From NCBI RefSeq assembly GCF_020740795.1, contig NC_067312.1, positions 61,976,405-62,040,404 on the forward strand: a stretch of 64,000 nt of DNA. The letters are read 5' to 3'. The notes beneath the pieces were generated by a model that searched no databases, was not told the DNA's origin, and saw only the letters and a program-made list of their open reading frames with translations. The DNA is from Apus apus (Eukaryota > Chordata > Aves > Apodiformes > Apodidae). Shown here piece after piece: positions 46,931 through 61,375 of the stretch. The stretch's first letter is position 1. Every line of letters starts with the position of its first letter. The position numbers were made by a program, and so were the translations under genes.

Positions 46931-49041
46931 AATTTAAGCTTTTATAAGTTTAGGATCTCACAAAGACATAGAGTTTCACAAACATACCAATACAGTGTTG
47001 TCCTAGAAGCCAGAATACTGGGACATTCTTGAACCTTCGCTTATCCCTTAGCTATGTTATTTTTTAATCTCCTCCATTTGAGGATAATTCCATTCAGATC
47101 CTTGATTGGATCTGAGGAGGAATGCTGGTGGTTCTGGGACCTCCCAGGCATAAGAGTAGTCTTTAACTTGTGATGTGATGAGACTAAAACTGAATGTTTA
47201 GACTAAAGAATTCATCTAAAATAACTTCATAATGCTCCCAAAATAATCTGTCAGCCAGATTTAGCAGACTTTCTGGTAGGTCTTAGTGGAAAGGTCCACA
47301 TCCTGGAATCTGGCTTTTATATAATGTGGTAACAGTTGGGACTTTTGGTTGTTCTTATGGCTAAGGAAAGAAACAGACTGTTAGTACACTAGGTAACATA
47401 CACTAGTTACTAGGCATCATACCCTATGTTGTCGTAGGTAGATCTTCAACCAGAATATAAAAGAGTTTACATCATGTGTTGGGTAGAGGGAATTAATATC
47501 TAAAGCACGTGAAGTGTCTTCAAGTAGGGAGAGTGCTGTCATTTTAATTGAAAATAAGGAGATTTTCTAGAAGTGGGTACACTTAGATTATTCTTTATAT
47601 ATCTACACACTTTGTTCAGAACATGTCAAGTATTCCAAATCCATGAAAAACTTAATGGTTCTTAAGGATAGATAATGCATTACAGTAAAGTGCATCACTT
47701 TATCTTTCTTTCAGTAAATCTCGTTAGCTTTTCTACTGAGGCTCAGGGTACAGTATTCATTTATATTAATACAATAATATTACCTGGTGAAACCAACTGA
47801 AATTCAACACTTAAAGACTTTATGTAGTTTCACATCTAATTCCCATTTGTTTCTACTGTGTATAAAGTAAATTTACCAGCTAAATTGGCTTTTATCATCA
47901 TCATCTTGCTATTTATTCTTTGATGAGGAGGTCACCTGCTTCTTTCCTCTTACTTCCAGGGATGTGTGTGTATGAAGGGCGACAGCAATTTATTTTATTT
48001 TTCAAGTGGTAGCACCATATTAATATCCAGACAGAGATCTTTAATAAAAAATGCTTTAAGTCATGCTATTTTTAGTGGTATTTCGTGCTCTAAGCTCATT
48101 TCTAAGTGATATAAATTATTTAACTAAGATCAGAAAACCCACTGGAGATTGCAAAGTGGCATATGTTTTTCTTTTTAGAATATTTTGAATGTATGTAGGA
48201 AATCATAATATAAAGCTATTCTAAATGAAAAGCTGGATTTTATCTAATGCAATGTAAAATAACAGGTGAAAAGTAATACCTTAAAGGTCCAGAAAAAATT
48301 AGATCATATACGGTCAGCTCTCTCCAGCTCTTTGAAAGTATACGACTGTGAAATACTGCACTATATGGTGATAACAACTCACTGCTTAACATCTTTCTTT
48401 TGAGTCACTGCTGACTAACCCTGTTGTCCAGCACAAAGGTAGGAAGTGCCGTGCTGCTCAAGGTACAGAGTGTTACATGAGATGAGGGTGGGATTAAGGT
48501 TTAAATAGCTTTCAGCCATTATATATCTACAAGTGTTCAAGAAAGGAAGGATGCTAGCCTTGGCATAAAAGCCAAGTTATGATATGAATGAGTAACAACT
48601 GCACCCATGTAAATTCTCCTTTTTACTTGCATAATACTTTGACACAAAAAAATACTTATAATTTATTTTCTGGCCAAAACATGTATAAGGGAACAAACAG
48701 TTTTACAAGGCTGATGTGCCAATAGAATTTAGAATTCACATATTCTTCACTCATGTCAATAACATTAAATTAATAACTCAACAGAATCATGTTTTTAATT
48801 GGCAAACAATTACATTCTGAAATGTCCCCAACCATAAAATTAAATTAAATAATTTTATGTTGTCAAAACCAGACACTTTATTATACCTGTAAATGATACT
48901 TAGATTTTTTTGCACGTCCTGGCAATCTAATAGTCTGTGATTTCTAATCAAGATGATTCTGTGCTTGTGCTTATCCAAAATAGACATTTTCTCTGAACCG
49001 TTTATCTGGTTTGGGACATAAGGTATTGTGTGTTGGTTTTT

Positions 49042-49080
49042 CCCCCCCCACCCCTTTTTTTTTTTTTTTTTTTTCCCCCA
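49042..49080. repeat. C-run and poly-T tract
   Basis: C8-A-C4 followed by about 20 T and then C5. Confidence 0.9.
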
Positions 49081-51039
49081 GTTCTTTTGATTCTTCATTC
49101 CCCGTGTACACCACTGTTAAGACACTCTATCAAGCCCACTTTGTTCCAACTAAAGTGACCTGATTCTTGTGCATTGTTATGTACTACCCTCCTGACAACT
49201 CCCTTCCCACAATTTCACACTAAAGGCTGCTGTAGCTAGTGGCCCTGCCATTTCAGTCTTTTTATCAGTATGAACCACTTCTGTCGTACAAACTGAAACA
49301 CTAGTTGCCTTAGCTGACTGTCCAATTTCACAGGAAAATAACATTATTTTCAAATATTATTGCCATTTATGGTTAAAGTAAAGCAGAAATACTATTTGTG
49401 GGGTAAAACACACGTTTAAGCTAAGTTTACAAGGGTGAGATAGGGAAATTCTACAATAAGCCACATCATGCAAGAAATGTTGGAGTCTTGTACTAGCATG
49501 GCTATCATGCTTTAGCATCATTTCCAGACAGGATGTGATGCCATACACATGTGGTTAATTTTTGCTTTTTCTTTGCATGCAGGGAAAATAGATATAGGGA
49601 CAGGATAACTAGAAAAGCTGAAATGGTCAGTTTTCATTAAAAGCAGGTGCCACATTATGCCTCAGGCAAATGAATAAATTGCTCTATGCAATAGTCAGTA
49701 ATTCATTTGCTAAGTAAAAGTACTACTTAGCAATTTAATTATTCATATGTATTTAAAACTCAGTTGTGTTTTTTTCTGTTTCCCTAGCAGTTAAATATTC
49801 AAAAATTCCTGACATAAGGAATCATCACTATTTTATTGAAGTAATTTTTTTTTGCAAACATTTTGGAAAACAGACAAAACACAACTGTACTGCTGTGAAA
49901 TGTAAAAGTTGACAGCCATATAAACTGTCTTTTCCTGCAACAGAAGAATTCGTAGTGGTATCGTCTCAATGCTTAGTCAATTTGGCCCTGTCCTAACCTG
50001 CAGACAGTCTAAAAATGAATTAAAATAGTTTGTACTTGATCTACTGCCTCTCTGTTCGTATACTAATAAGGAGTAAAAATATGAGAGGTTTTATTATATA
50101 AAAGTAAATATAAATATATAAAGTGACCCAGTACAAGTTATGGGTCAGTAGGAAACTGTCAGACAAGTTTCTCTTGAAAACTATTGGCTAAAAATATCCT
50201 CTTTTTCTTATTCAGAGGTATCTTTCTCTTATTTCCTCTTATCAGTAATTTTTACTTTAGCCCTCTTTTGAGAAATAATGATCTGAAAAAAGGACACTAA
50301 GAAAAATAAATATCTCCTAGAATCAAATAGATGAGGATAGGAAACCACTTCCTGTGAAACATTAATGTGCTTCAAAAAAAGCAGTCAAAGGTGAAAGCAT
50401 TTCCCTCACCATACTTTAAGGTCCAGCACAGCCGCAAGGTGTTTGTATTACACATACAATTTTTAACTTTCAGAAGTTTCCCAATAGGAGGTTTTTTCTG
50501 CTTATTTGACCACATGATGCACTACATTTTATTGCTCAAAGTTTTGGTAAAGCTCAGGCCATTAAGTTTTAAGGGGCTGTTACAGGAAGAATTACTAGTC
50601 TCAAGAGTTTAGAACTTGTTTTAAAGTCTGTAGTTTCCATAGTTACCTTCAGAATTCCTTTATTCAAAAGGCTTGCTATAGGTGTAATCTCAAGAGAATG
50701 CTGTTTTTTCTGTGATGAGTTGTAATAGATTGAACCGAATATGCTTAAGCCATCAATGTCCTCAACAAATTGCTTTTTTCAGCCAAGATCTGAAACAGTA
50801 AATTGCCTTCCAATCCTGAAATGCCATGAAACTCCCTTAATCCTTTTTATTTTACCTCTGTGTTGGTTCCAACTCTGGCACTGCAGCAGAGAAATGGGGG
50901 ATCTTTTATGGTAAAGATCAGCTGGATAAGTTCCAGGCAAGTGACCACTGTGTGAGCCAAGTTCAATCTGCACCAATGCATACATTTTCTTTTGCAATTA
51001 ATAACTGCATCTGTGGCCGTTTGCATTGCCTCATAATGA

Positions 51040-51649
51040 GCCATGCAGCCATGCTATTGGTGCCTCTGGGAAAATATGTTCAAGAAAAGGCAAAAAATGC
51101 CAGAGAGAGTGAAGGAGGGAACAAACTGATGGAAAAACATAACAGGGAGACACAAAGGTCAAAGGAGGAAAAGGTGCTCCATGGTGGAGCCTTTCCTGCC
51201 ATTCCCTGCAGCCCATGGAGAACCCATGCTGGAGAAGGTTTATCCTGAAGGAGTGGAACCTATGAAGAGGATCCACACTGCAGCTGCAGAACAGTGTGAG
51301 GAGGAAGGAGCAGCAGAGAGGCAAATGCTGTGTACCAACTGCAACACCCCTGTGCTGCTCGGAGTGGGATAGAGGATTCAGGAGTTGAGTGAATGTGGGC
51401 CTGGGAAAGGCAGGTGGAACGGTGGTTCACTGTTTTTCATAATCTGAATATATTATAATTGGAAATGAAATAAATTAATTTTCCCCAGGTCAAGTCTCTT
51501 TTGCCCATGGTAGCATCTGGTAAGCCATCTCTCTGTCTTTATCTCAACCCATGAACTTTGTCAAGCTATTTTCTCTCATAGTCCTGCTGGGGAGGAGTGG
51601 TGAGCAGCACAGTGGAAGGCTGGCTGTTAGCCAAGGCTATCGTGCCACA
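51040..51649 (+). mobile_element. Solo LTR of an avian endogenous retrovirus-like element (diverged)
   Basis: Recognisable LTR phrases: CCCATGGAGAACCCATGCTG, GGTTTATCCTGAAGGAGTGG, ACCAACTGCAACACCCCTGT, AATAAATTAATTTTCCCCAG (AATAAA at 51469-51474), then the U5-like CTTTATCTCAACCCATGAAC and an end at GCCACA (51649). These resemble a common bird ERV LTR known to me from many genomes (probably ERVL-like, assignment from memory). There is no internal coding sequence next to it. The 5' border is uncertain. Confidence 0.6.
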
Positions 51650-54600
51650 AGGTATTACTCTGTTGTGGTGGCATGCAGAGGTCTTTGTTGTCATTAGACA
51701 AGGAATGACCCTTAATTGTAAAGATCATGCAGAAAGACCACCCAGGAGCAAGACACAGAACTCCTGTGCCACACACTTGTAAATCAGCTGCACAGCCATC
51801 AGTCTTTGTGATGGTCTAACACATGTCATTGGGGAAAAGTGAAACCTTGACATAAAGAAGCACACGAACTTAATTGGTACCTCATGGAATGAGTAATTTC
51901 TGATTTACATTTCAGCTTGCAAAAAAAAAACAGGAGTCCACGGAGTTTCTGTGGTGAGACACTGCAGCTAGGACAACTCTGACAGCAATAAGCACTCATC
52001 AATGTGTTAAAAAAAAACAGTACAGAAAGGGTTCCTTTCTCTTCAGTTTTCTCAACTGAATATCATCACATCACAGAAAATTTGACTCCACTGAGATCAT
52101 GACAATGTAAGTGAAAACTGGATTTGGTTTGAAGAGGATTTCAGGGCTATGCAACAAGTCAAATGAGGTCTTTCCTCTGTATTGTCAACTTATTTTCACC
52201 AGTCTTTATGTCTTGAAAAAAAAAATTACAAAATCTAAGCTGCTGAGACTAATCCATAAACAGCAGCACTCTTCCCTGGCCCACCCTGCCACTGATCTCC
52301 TCAGGAGCAGGGTTTCCTTTCCTTAACATCAAATGAAGTCAGTCAAAATCTAGTGCAGCTTTGAGCAAAATCTACTTAAAGCACCAAAGAAATAAGAATG
52401 GGTCATATTGGGTTTGTTTCCTTGGATTTTATGTTTTTAATTAAAAAAACACAAACAAACAAACAAACAAAAAACAAAACAAACAAACAAACCCACAAAA
52501 AACAAAACACACCCCAAAGTCTATTATTTAAGCTTAATTCTAAGTGTATTCAAAGTACATGCCCTCAACAGCTGGGGATGAAAACAGTTTTCTCTTGGGG
52601 GGCACTGAGTTGGCTGCCTGTGTTGCTACTTGCTTGGGAATAGTTGTGCACTCAGGAAGTCTGTTCATTGACTTTGGAAATTATCTGTGTTTAATCTGCT
52701 GAAAAAGGGAACACGCTAAGACACATTATGCTGCTCAACTTTCTCTTTATGACAGGTGTATCACAATAAGCAGTTTATCTTTCTGTTCAATCAGTATTTA
52801 TTGTTTCAGAGACATATTGTCTTAGAGCTGCTATATAAGTCCATTAAACTACGCAGCTACTGACGCCCTGTTTTCATGTGAGATTATAAATTCAATGCAT
52901 TGGAATGTTTTGCTTGACTTCTGCTGTGACAAGAAGAGCACCTATGCTTCAATGCAAGCATGTAAGTAATTATTCAGCTGAGAAATGATGGAGTTTGGCA
53001 AGAGGTGTTGCCTTAATATTTCACAACAAAAAAGTAAAAAATGTTCAATGAAATGTATGTAAAATATCTTTGTTTACCCAGCTGGACAAGACCTTTGTTA
53101 GAAATTGTTTGAAGTGGATAGACACTGATGTAATTTTGGAAAATGCATTAAATAGGGAAAAATATTTTCCTTTTTATTATAAGTCAATATCAGGAGGGAA
53201 GGAAATACAGTAAAATTTGCCTTAAGCAGTCTCTCAGAGGAACAGCAAAAATTGACTGCTTAGTGACCTACTAATATGACCTACGAATGAATTTGAAGAA
53301 GAGTTTATTGGACATTTTAGGGATATTCAAGGGCTGTTTGCAGACAGAGCTGTCTGATAGAACTTGTATTTTGTGTAGGTCCTACATGCAATTTTATTAA
53401 GGACCACCTCTAGTCATAAAAGAAGTATCTGTCTTAATAATAAAAAAAATGATTTAGTAATTATGTTGTAACAAAAAATCTTGCATAAAGTGATGTGCTG
53501 AAATATGTGGTTTCCCATGTGATCAGTTACTGTTTTCTAAATATGTTTGTTATTAAACCTTCAGTAGACTTCCCCTGAGCTGTGTTTCACAGTGAGGCTA
53601 CTTGAAGGAACTACTAAGGTCTCTGCTTGTACTTTGAATAGCCAAGTGTTTTCCAAAATAGAAAATATTTTGTTAAGCAATAGTGATGTCAGGCATAAAA
53701 GGACAGTGGCTCTAATGGTTGACTTTATGTGGTTGAGGGGAACTGGACCTTATTCTTCATGAGAAGAAGATGTGGAATTGATAACCTACAGAAGTTTTCC
53801 TGTGAAGTATTGCCAGGAGCTATCATTCTGCACTCTCGGATAAATTACTCAAAGAGTCTGAATATAATCAGTCTTATACTGTGGATTTCAGCCTGCTAGT
53901 ATAGGTTTGAATAGGTTTGTAAATAAAGCTCTGCAGCTACACTGTATATGTCAGGATCCTCCATGACATGCAGAAGGATTATGCTTTCAGAAGACCTGTG
54001 ATGCATCATAGTGACTCCAGGTTTCATGGACTTAGTCATGTAGACAATTGCACAGGAGGTTACTCCTTATTGACAGCCATGTAATATTTTATTCATGGCA
54101 GCTTATCACTACCATCATCAAGTTTCAGTTGAAGAATTGATTCCTCTATGCCCTGGTCATAACAGAGAGAAAATTTGCTCTGCCAGCCTTACAGTTCAGG
54201 TGTGGTATTAGAGACAAAATGTGCAAGAAGAAAATTATTGTCAGAGATAACATTCTTCTTAAAATTGCAGCTCTCTGAGTGTCTGAGGATCTCTACTTCT
54301 ATTGAAAAATAAAATAACTTCTGATCCCTAGGAGTCTGCTGATGGCCTGTTGGTTCACTGTAAGCCTGCAAAATGCTGAAGCAATAGGCTGTTTGCTCAA
54401 ATTTACATCCAGTGATTCTGGGACTATACTTGTACCTCCCTTTACAAGACAGCTAGCAGTGCTTTTCCACTTAGAAGGCAAATAAGGAGAGCTCAGCATT
54501 GATTCTTTGCTAGAATCCTATTGTTTTAAAATCCCATTATTTTTTAACTAGGGAGGGAATAATCACATTGAGATAACAAAAAATGTCACTAACTAGAATA

Positions 54601-57169
54601 AGAAGTTATTTTCAAAAAATAATACAGATATTTTCATGCATCTTGTTCTGTAGGGAGGTTGCACCTTACATGGATTCAACATTTAATAAATTGATGCTTT
54701 GTCTTTAGGCTTTAGAGAGTTCCTGTATCTCAGGGGGTACATGAAAGGAGAAAAAAGCTCATTTAACAAGAGCTGAATGTGAATAGGGGTAGGCAGGAGG
54801 TAGCTGGCAGGAAGTTACGGCCCAGTAATGCTGCAACCATGCAGCTATAGAATTACACATTGGAAAGCCAGACTGTGAAACAGCTTGACTTTCAGGCATC
54901 AACTCTGGAAAGAGATTATGAAAACTGGATGTAATGCAAAACTCAAACATTTTACTCCAACATGAGAAAAGAGTTCCTGAGAACCGTGTGAAACCTGTGG
55001 TGCCATTAAGTGCCTCCAGTGGCTACAGTGGAGCTTCAGCAGTTTGCCCCATGAAGCATATGGTCCAAAACTTTAAACTTTAATTTCCCTTTAAGGATCA
55101 GATAAACAAAATGTCAATAACCTTGGCAACATGACTCGAGTGTTTTAGTTTCACTAGGATGAAGTGTTCTTGGAAAAATTCTCCCCTGTCTGAGTCACAA
55201 CCAGGTTTTTCCTTCTGGAGGAGGAATGTGTGCTGCTCTTCCCCCTTCTCCCTTCCCAGTAAGCAACACAGGCAAATTCCAGCTCACTACTCTGGCATTT
55301 TTAATTCTGTAGGATCTTCTCATTTTATGCCAGTGTAGGCTGGTTTCACTTTTTCTGTAACATTCTTTCAAAACATAACTGTACCAGAACAACTTTGCTA
55401 GAATCCAGTGGCTAGACTATGAAAAGGGTGGGGTTATGCCTTTGCTCACAAAAGGGACAAAATTAACTTTTGTTCATTGTGGCATATATCACAGACATCT
55501 GTAAGCAATGGCTGCAGAAAACTTCATGTGAAGCTTTAAAAACACAGTGTTAGGGATACTCATTTGAGACAAAAGGTGATGGCTACCATGGCATTTAAAG
55601 ATCAATTTTATTGTGAATAATAGATGTTTTTACCGTCTTTTGAATAAAATAAGTAACATTCATGTATTGTTCAGATCAAAGTTCATTTAGTGACTTCCTG
55701 TTGGTTTCTTTCTGTCTTTCTTTCCCCTCCAGGAAAGAAACCATGCTGGCATTTCACATTCTTTTGAAGCAGTGAATGCTGATGGCAGTTCATTTAATCA
55801 CCAGGGAATTGTCCAGAACAGCCAATGGTATGGAGAGTGCAGATTTGATGCCTATCTTAGGTCACAGTAGTTGTGGTTTAAGCAGCACAAAGCACAGAAG
55901 AGCTCTCTGATCACCAGGCTAAGAAATACCAAGGGGGCTCTGCTCTCAACCTGTTGGCCTGATGCTGTTTTGTTACTGAAGCTGCTCATCTTCTCCACCA
56001 GATTGTAAAGTCCTTCTGTCCCAGAAGCTGTCTTGACCAGAGTAGGTTAAATGTGAATAGACAGAGGCTCTTTCTTCCAACTTGCCTGCCCCAGTAGTAG
56101 GACACTGATGTGACAAGTAGATAATGTTTGTTCAACCTCTTGCCCTTCATCAGGCTGAAAGAATTTTTACTGGGGATTCTGATCTCTTAGTCTGACCTTC
56201 AGTAACACCATTTTCTAGAGAACAAAGGAACCGTACACTGGTGTGAGCCTATTTTGTATTAGAGCACTTTGAAATAGCTCTTAGCAGCAGTGCACCAGCC
56301 AAAAATAATTATGGTGAATTCTCCATTATCTGATGGAAAGAAACAAGCATTTTCCTAATAGAAGAAAAACATGGATGATGCAAGGACTGGGAGCAGTCAT
56401 GGAACCAGTTCTCATAAGACTGGCCAGACCCAGAAGTATCTCTGAACTGCACCCTCCTGATTCTCCAAACTGGAGGAGGATTTACTCATTCAGACACAGT
56501 GCTTGACCTGAACTGACTCCCTGAGTACATCATATTGCAAAAGAGCTAACAAGCTTTCTAGGAATCCAGAAGACTCTGCGGCTCAGTAGGAGCCTGATCA
56601 CGCTTGCTATGGCATGAACACAAGTGTATAAAATCTGCTGGCCTTGCACTGGTGAAGAGCCCCTTGGACACACCTCCAAAGGGTTCAACAGTACTGATCC
56701 AGGGTGCACAGTGCAGAAACAGCAGGTCTGGCTCTCCACTGAGTTAATCTCAGTTCAAGCCTATGTTACATTTTGTGTAAAAACTGCGGCACTATTCCTG
56801 CATTTTGTCCCAAGAAAATAACTCAGGGAGCCTGGATAGGTTCCTGCAGAACCAGCTGCACTGTCCCATCTACTGTGGCACAGTTAATCAGCTGTACAGA
56901 TCCACTGCTCACATGCAATCAAGTGAGGAATATATGGAGAAATGTGTTATGCTCATGCCTCTTGATTTTCTGATGGTTGCTGTTGGGAGAATATGGGAGT
57001 TAAACAGCACCATGTTATCCATGAAATCTTGTTACAATACTATTGCTCTCTTTTTACATTTTACAATATTCTTAAGCATCCTGCAGGCAAAGCTGCAAGA
57101 GTCTGCCACTGGAAATCCTTCAAGCTGGCAATCCTTCAAAGCTGACTACGCTTCTTTTGATGCAACCCA
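51650..57169. other. Intergenic region between the solo LTR and a CR1
   Basis: No recognised gene. It contains the (AAAC)n repeat and short frames without known motifs. Confidence 0.5.
52445..52511. repeat. (AAAC)n simple repeat
   Basis: Imperfect AAAC/AAAAC tandem on the plus strand. Confidence 0.9.
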
Positions 57170-57780
57170 GGACTCAGAAAGCCAACTGTGTCCTGGGCTA
57201 CATCAAAAGAAGTGCAGGCCAAGGGAGGTAATTCTCTGCCTTTACTCAGCTCTGCTGAGACACCATCTAGAGTACTGTGTCCAGTTCTGGAGCCCCCAAC
57301 ACAAGGAGGACATGGAGATCCTGAAGAAAGTCCAGAGGAGAGCCACAAAGATGGTTCAAGGGCTGGAGCACCTCTCCTATGAAGACAGGCTGAGAGTTGG
57401 GTTCGTTCAGCCTGGAGAAGAGAGGGCTCTGGGAGACCTCATTGCAGCCATCCAGTACCTGAAGGAGCTACAGGAAAGCTGGGGAGGGCTTTTTTCAAGG
57501 GCTTGTAGCGAGAGGACAAGAGGTAATGGATCAAAACTGGAAGAGGGGATGTTTAGGCTGGACATTAGGAGGAAATTCTTTAGTGTGAGGCTGGTGAGAC
57601 ACTGAAACAGGTTGCCCAGGGAAGTTGTGGAAGTCCCATCCCTGGAAGTGTTCAAGGCTAGGTTGGATGGGGTGTTGAGCAACCTGATCTAAAGGTCCAA
57701 CGTCCCTGCCTGTGGCAGGGAGGTTGGACCTAGATTATCTTTAAAGTTTCTTCCAACCCAAATAATTCTATTATTCTGTA
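57170..57780 (+). mobile_element. CR1 LINE 3' fragment
   Basis: The translation shows the RT C-terminal tail ([40 protein letters not shown]), then the CR1 3' region (GGAGGTTGGACCTAGATTAT) and a degraded octamer (AATTCTATTATTCTG). It is 5' truncated at about 57170. Confidence 0.92.
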
Positions 57781-60510
57781 ATCCATGCTCAAAGAGAAGT
57801 AGCAGCGTGAATGACGGAAGGTGGGAAGTCAAAAGCAGATGTGAAAAGAAGATAAAAGTAATCTCATTTGAGTGGGTATCCAAAAATGCCAAACTTATAC
57901 ACTGTTGTTTACAAAGAACTTTACTTTTTTATTGATAGACACAACACTATTCATCATGGTATTGTACTTACAGTGTAAGAGATGCCAAACCAAAAAAGAT
58001 ATTAACTCCATTTTCATCTCTAAAAAATACTGAAGTTGAAAATGCAAATGAATCATAGTCTTTTTACAGTTTGGCAGCTACCTATTACAAGTTGGTTGTT
58101 AGTAGTTTTGGTCTTTGGTATACAATCAACTTCAAGTTGAAGTAATGAGTTAAAATCCAGCCTGAACTACATCACAATTTTCTTTAGTAACGTAATTTAA
58201 AAAATAAATGCAGTATTTGTCATTTAAAAAGCTATCAAACAAACCATGATGATATGATTTGCAAAATTTTAGCTGGTATTCCAAACAAGGTAGAGTAAAC
58301 TTTTCTAAATTATTTGACCATGCAACGCACTTTAAAAATGACCTCACATGTCCTGTTTTATCTGTATTGACAGCATTCAAATCACACTGCACAGCGAAGC
58401 TTCAGTGAAATGGCTGAGCAAACAAGTCATATTCTCAGTTCTCAGAAAACAATAGTGTTGAGCATAGTCTTGTATTTTTCCTGAATATATTAATTTTCAA
58501 AAGGGGGTTTCATTTATAGGCAGTATCTCCTTTTTCCTTTCTGAAGCAGGTAACAAAAATTCCACTCTTCTTTTGGCTCATGGAAGTTCCTGTTTCATTC
58601 TGGTAATACCTGAAAATGCTGTTCATGTACAGTCAGAAGCAGAGCATAGAAGTCTGCCCTAGAATTAAGGATAATAAAAAACACAAGGAGACAGAGACAC
58701 ACAAATTTGGTGTCCATACAGCTTGTGAACAATTCAACAGAAGACAACTATACATTCCTGCCACAAGTGTCTAGAGAATAATACAGGTACCTGCAGCCAA
58801 GTCCAGAAAAAAAAAAGGAGAGTAAACAAACAAAATCCAAACCTCCTGCAAAATGAAGTGAAATACAGTTCTAAATCCTTTATTTTTGTTATTAATATTA
58901 CTGTTTGTGTCTCCCTCCTGCAGCTCTTGGCAAATAATGAACTTAATATTTGGAAAAACAGTTGGTTCTTCCCACCTCATCCATGTCTTTTCTTAACCCC
59001 TGAAATCATTAAGCATTGTGGCGCTGGCTGAAATCCTGTTTACTAACGCTGCTTTGTAACGTGGGTATTTTCAAGTTTTTACAGGAACTTTTTGTTCCTA
59101 CAGAGCAAAGTCTCCTCCTCTCATGCTGCAGCCAAGTTAGCCAAGGTGCTGATAGCCCCCTGCAGTGAAGGAACATGAGGAGACAGGAAAACTGGGGGTA
59201 GCAGAGCAGTCTTTTCAACTGTCAACATTTATTTAAATGTAATAATGAAATTTGGCTGTTCCTTGGGCCATGTGGTGTCTGCCCATTCTGAAGGGTGGGG
59301 CTGGATTACTGCTGGCATGAATTTTTTTTGCCTTTTATTTTCATAACCCTTCAGAGTCACACAAGGGGAAAACAAGAGGCCACATAAGTACATTTGAGGG
59401 CTAAGTGTTTGTCTGGCATGCTTGCATCATACAGGACTTGGAAGGGCTGAGGAAATCCTCTGAGCTTAGGCAATGTGAAGGGAGCTGCCCAGTTGTATAT
59501 GCAGACAGAGGGCTGAGGAGGGTACAGGAAGGGAAGATACTCATGCAGGTACTGAGAGAGGTCAATATGTGGGGATCAACTTCAGAGGGGGAAATGGGTA
59601 AAAGATTAACTTTGTTATCCTCCATTATTATGGCTTTAAATCCAGTGATAGCAATTAGATTAATGGGGCTCTTTGTCCTTTGAGGATCTCTCTTCTGCAG
59701 GAAAGGAATGTGCCCCTTCATTTCATCCAGGTCTCTGATTTTCAGAAGTGTTTTGTGGCCTCTTTTAATCCCCTGCAGAGTCTCTGGTTTCTTCTGTAAC
59801 ACCTTGCCCCCTACTTTCTCAGAAATGTCATAGTACAACTCTTACCTCATCTCCTTTCACCTTCCCTCTTCAGGGTCAGCCAGACCTGTTCCGTTCCCTA
59901 CTTCTGCTAGGGCTGTTAAGAAGGAGGGAGATGCACCTGCTGCTCCTGCATCTCAGCAGCCAGGAAGGATGACTTAAGGAGGTGATGCCAATTGGAAATG
60001 GCTCCTATGCTGTGTTTTCAACTCCAGCAGCAAAAAGCAAGTACAAAATCATGAGAAGGATAGAAAATCCTAGAGAATTTGTGGACCATGGTGTTATCTA
60101 GAAAGGCCAGAAGATGACTGAGAAGAAATAGCAAAAGTACTGAAAGAGAAATTGAAGTGTTTTTCACATGGGTGGATTAGGGGTTTGACATGTTTCTTTC
60201 AGTTACAAGTTATTCACATATATTGAATAGTAAATGGATATGTGCCTGAAGAAAACAGGTATCTAGAATAGTATTTGTGACAAAAATGGATGCTAAGTGT
60301 ACATGTTTGGGAACATGAACATATGACTGAAATAAATGCATAGCTGAGAAAATGCTCAAATGGTACAGCTGGGCAATGAAGACAAAAGGGATAACATGCT
60401 GAAAAGTGAAGTGAGAGGGAAAGCAAACTGAGGGAAAAAAGCAGAGAGGATTAAGACAGAGTATAGCACTGGAAGGGTTGCCATAGAAGAAGAAACAGCA
60501 TTAGAAAAGA

Positions 60511-60570
60511 TAAATAGAGGATATAGAGTATAAATGGAGGATACAGAGTATAAATGGAAAGTGATATATA
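60511..60570. repeat. 20-bp minisatellite-like tandem, two and a half copies
   Basis: Units 60511-60530 (TAAATAGAGGATATAGAGTA) and 60531-60550 differ by two bases; a third, partial unit begins at 60551 with TAAATGGA. It lies in a purine-rich stretch (about 60480-60640). Confidence 0.85.
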
Positions 60571-61375
60571 AAAAGTAAGAAAGAGAGAAAAAGTAAGAGA
60601 GGAGTAAAGATTATAAAATGGAAAAGGAAAGACGAGGCAGCCAGAAGAAAGGCACATAGTTAGGAATGTGACAGTGACAGATGCTTACACTTATTATTAA
60701 CACAAAGGGACTGCTGATCTTGCAAAGTGTCCACTCTGCTTCTCAGACCAAGACTTTGCTTGGTCTTGTTCAAAATGTACATCCATGTTCTCATGAAGGG
60801 CCTCAGCAGATGTTTTACATGTTTGGCATATGTTTACTCTGATGTCTTAACAAACTGCACATTGGGGACCTTCAAGTGTCTTCAGACCCATCTTAAGGCT
60901 GGAGAATCTCTGTCTTTCTTCACTGCTAAGTTGAGTGCAGAGAGATTTTAGAACCCATGTAACATTTATAATATGCAGCTGTTGTTTTAGTGACATCTTG
61001 GCCTAGAAGTATAGGATAAAAACCGGTCTAAGAGCAGTCCTTGTCTTTTTTTCACTGTAATTAAATTCTGAATGTTGCTTAAAAGAGATTTTTAAGGAAG
61101 AACTGAAGATCAGTTCTTTCTTCTGGCATTATTCTTGGCTTATTTAATTTCCAATGCAGCTAATAATGGAAAAAGGATAGGAAGTCATTTTTAGCTGGTT
61201 TATTTCGAGATCCAATTTGGGAGGTATACTATGAAGAAAGTAGAAGTGAGAGGCTGGTAGGTAAAAACCCTAAAAACTTGTAAACCCTAAACAAGTAACT
61301 GCAAATAGAAATGTTAGGGGTTTAAGTCCCTGAGGCTTATATCCCTGTGGGTACCACTTAGGAAGAATTACATGA

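Larger units (their letters stand above)
41651..51039. other. Intergenic AT-rich region
   Basis: Apart from the ancient CR1 traces (42190-42380, 45585-45745), the tRNA-like fragment and the simple repeats listed separately, I see no gene. The longest open frames are about 100-115 codons and look random. Confidence 0.5.

Noticed and set aside
59401..59838. 145-codon minus-strand frame
   Set aside because: No family recognised, no splice context, and the length is not striking over 64 kb.
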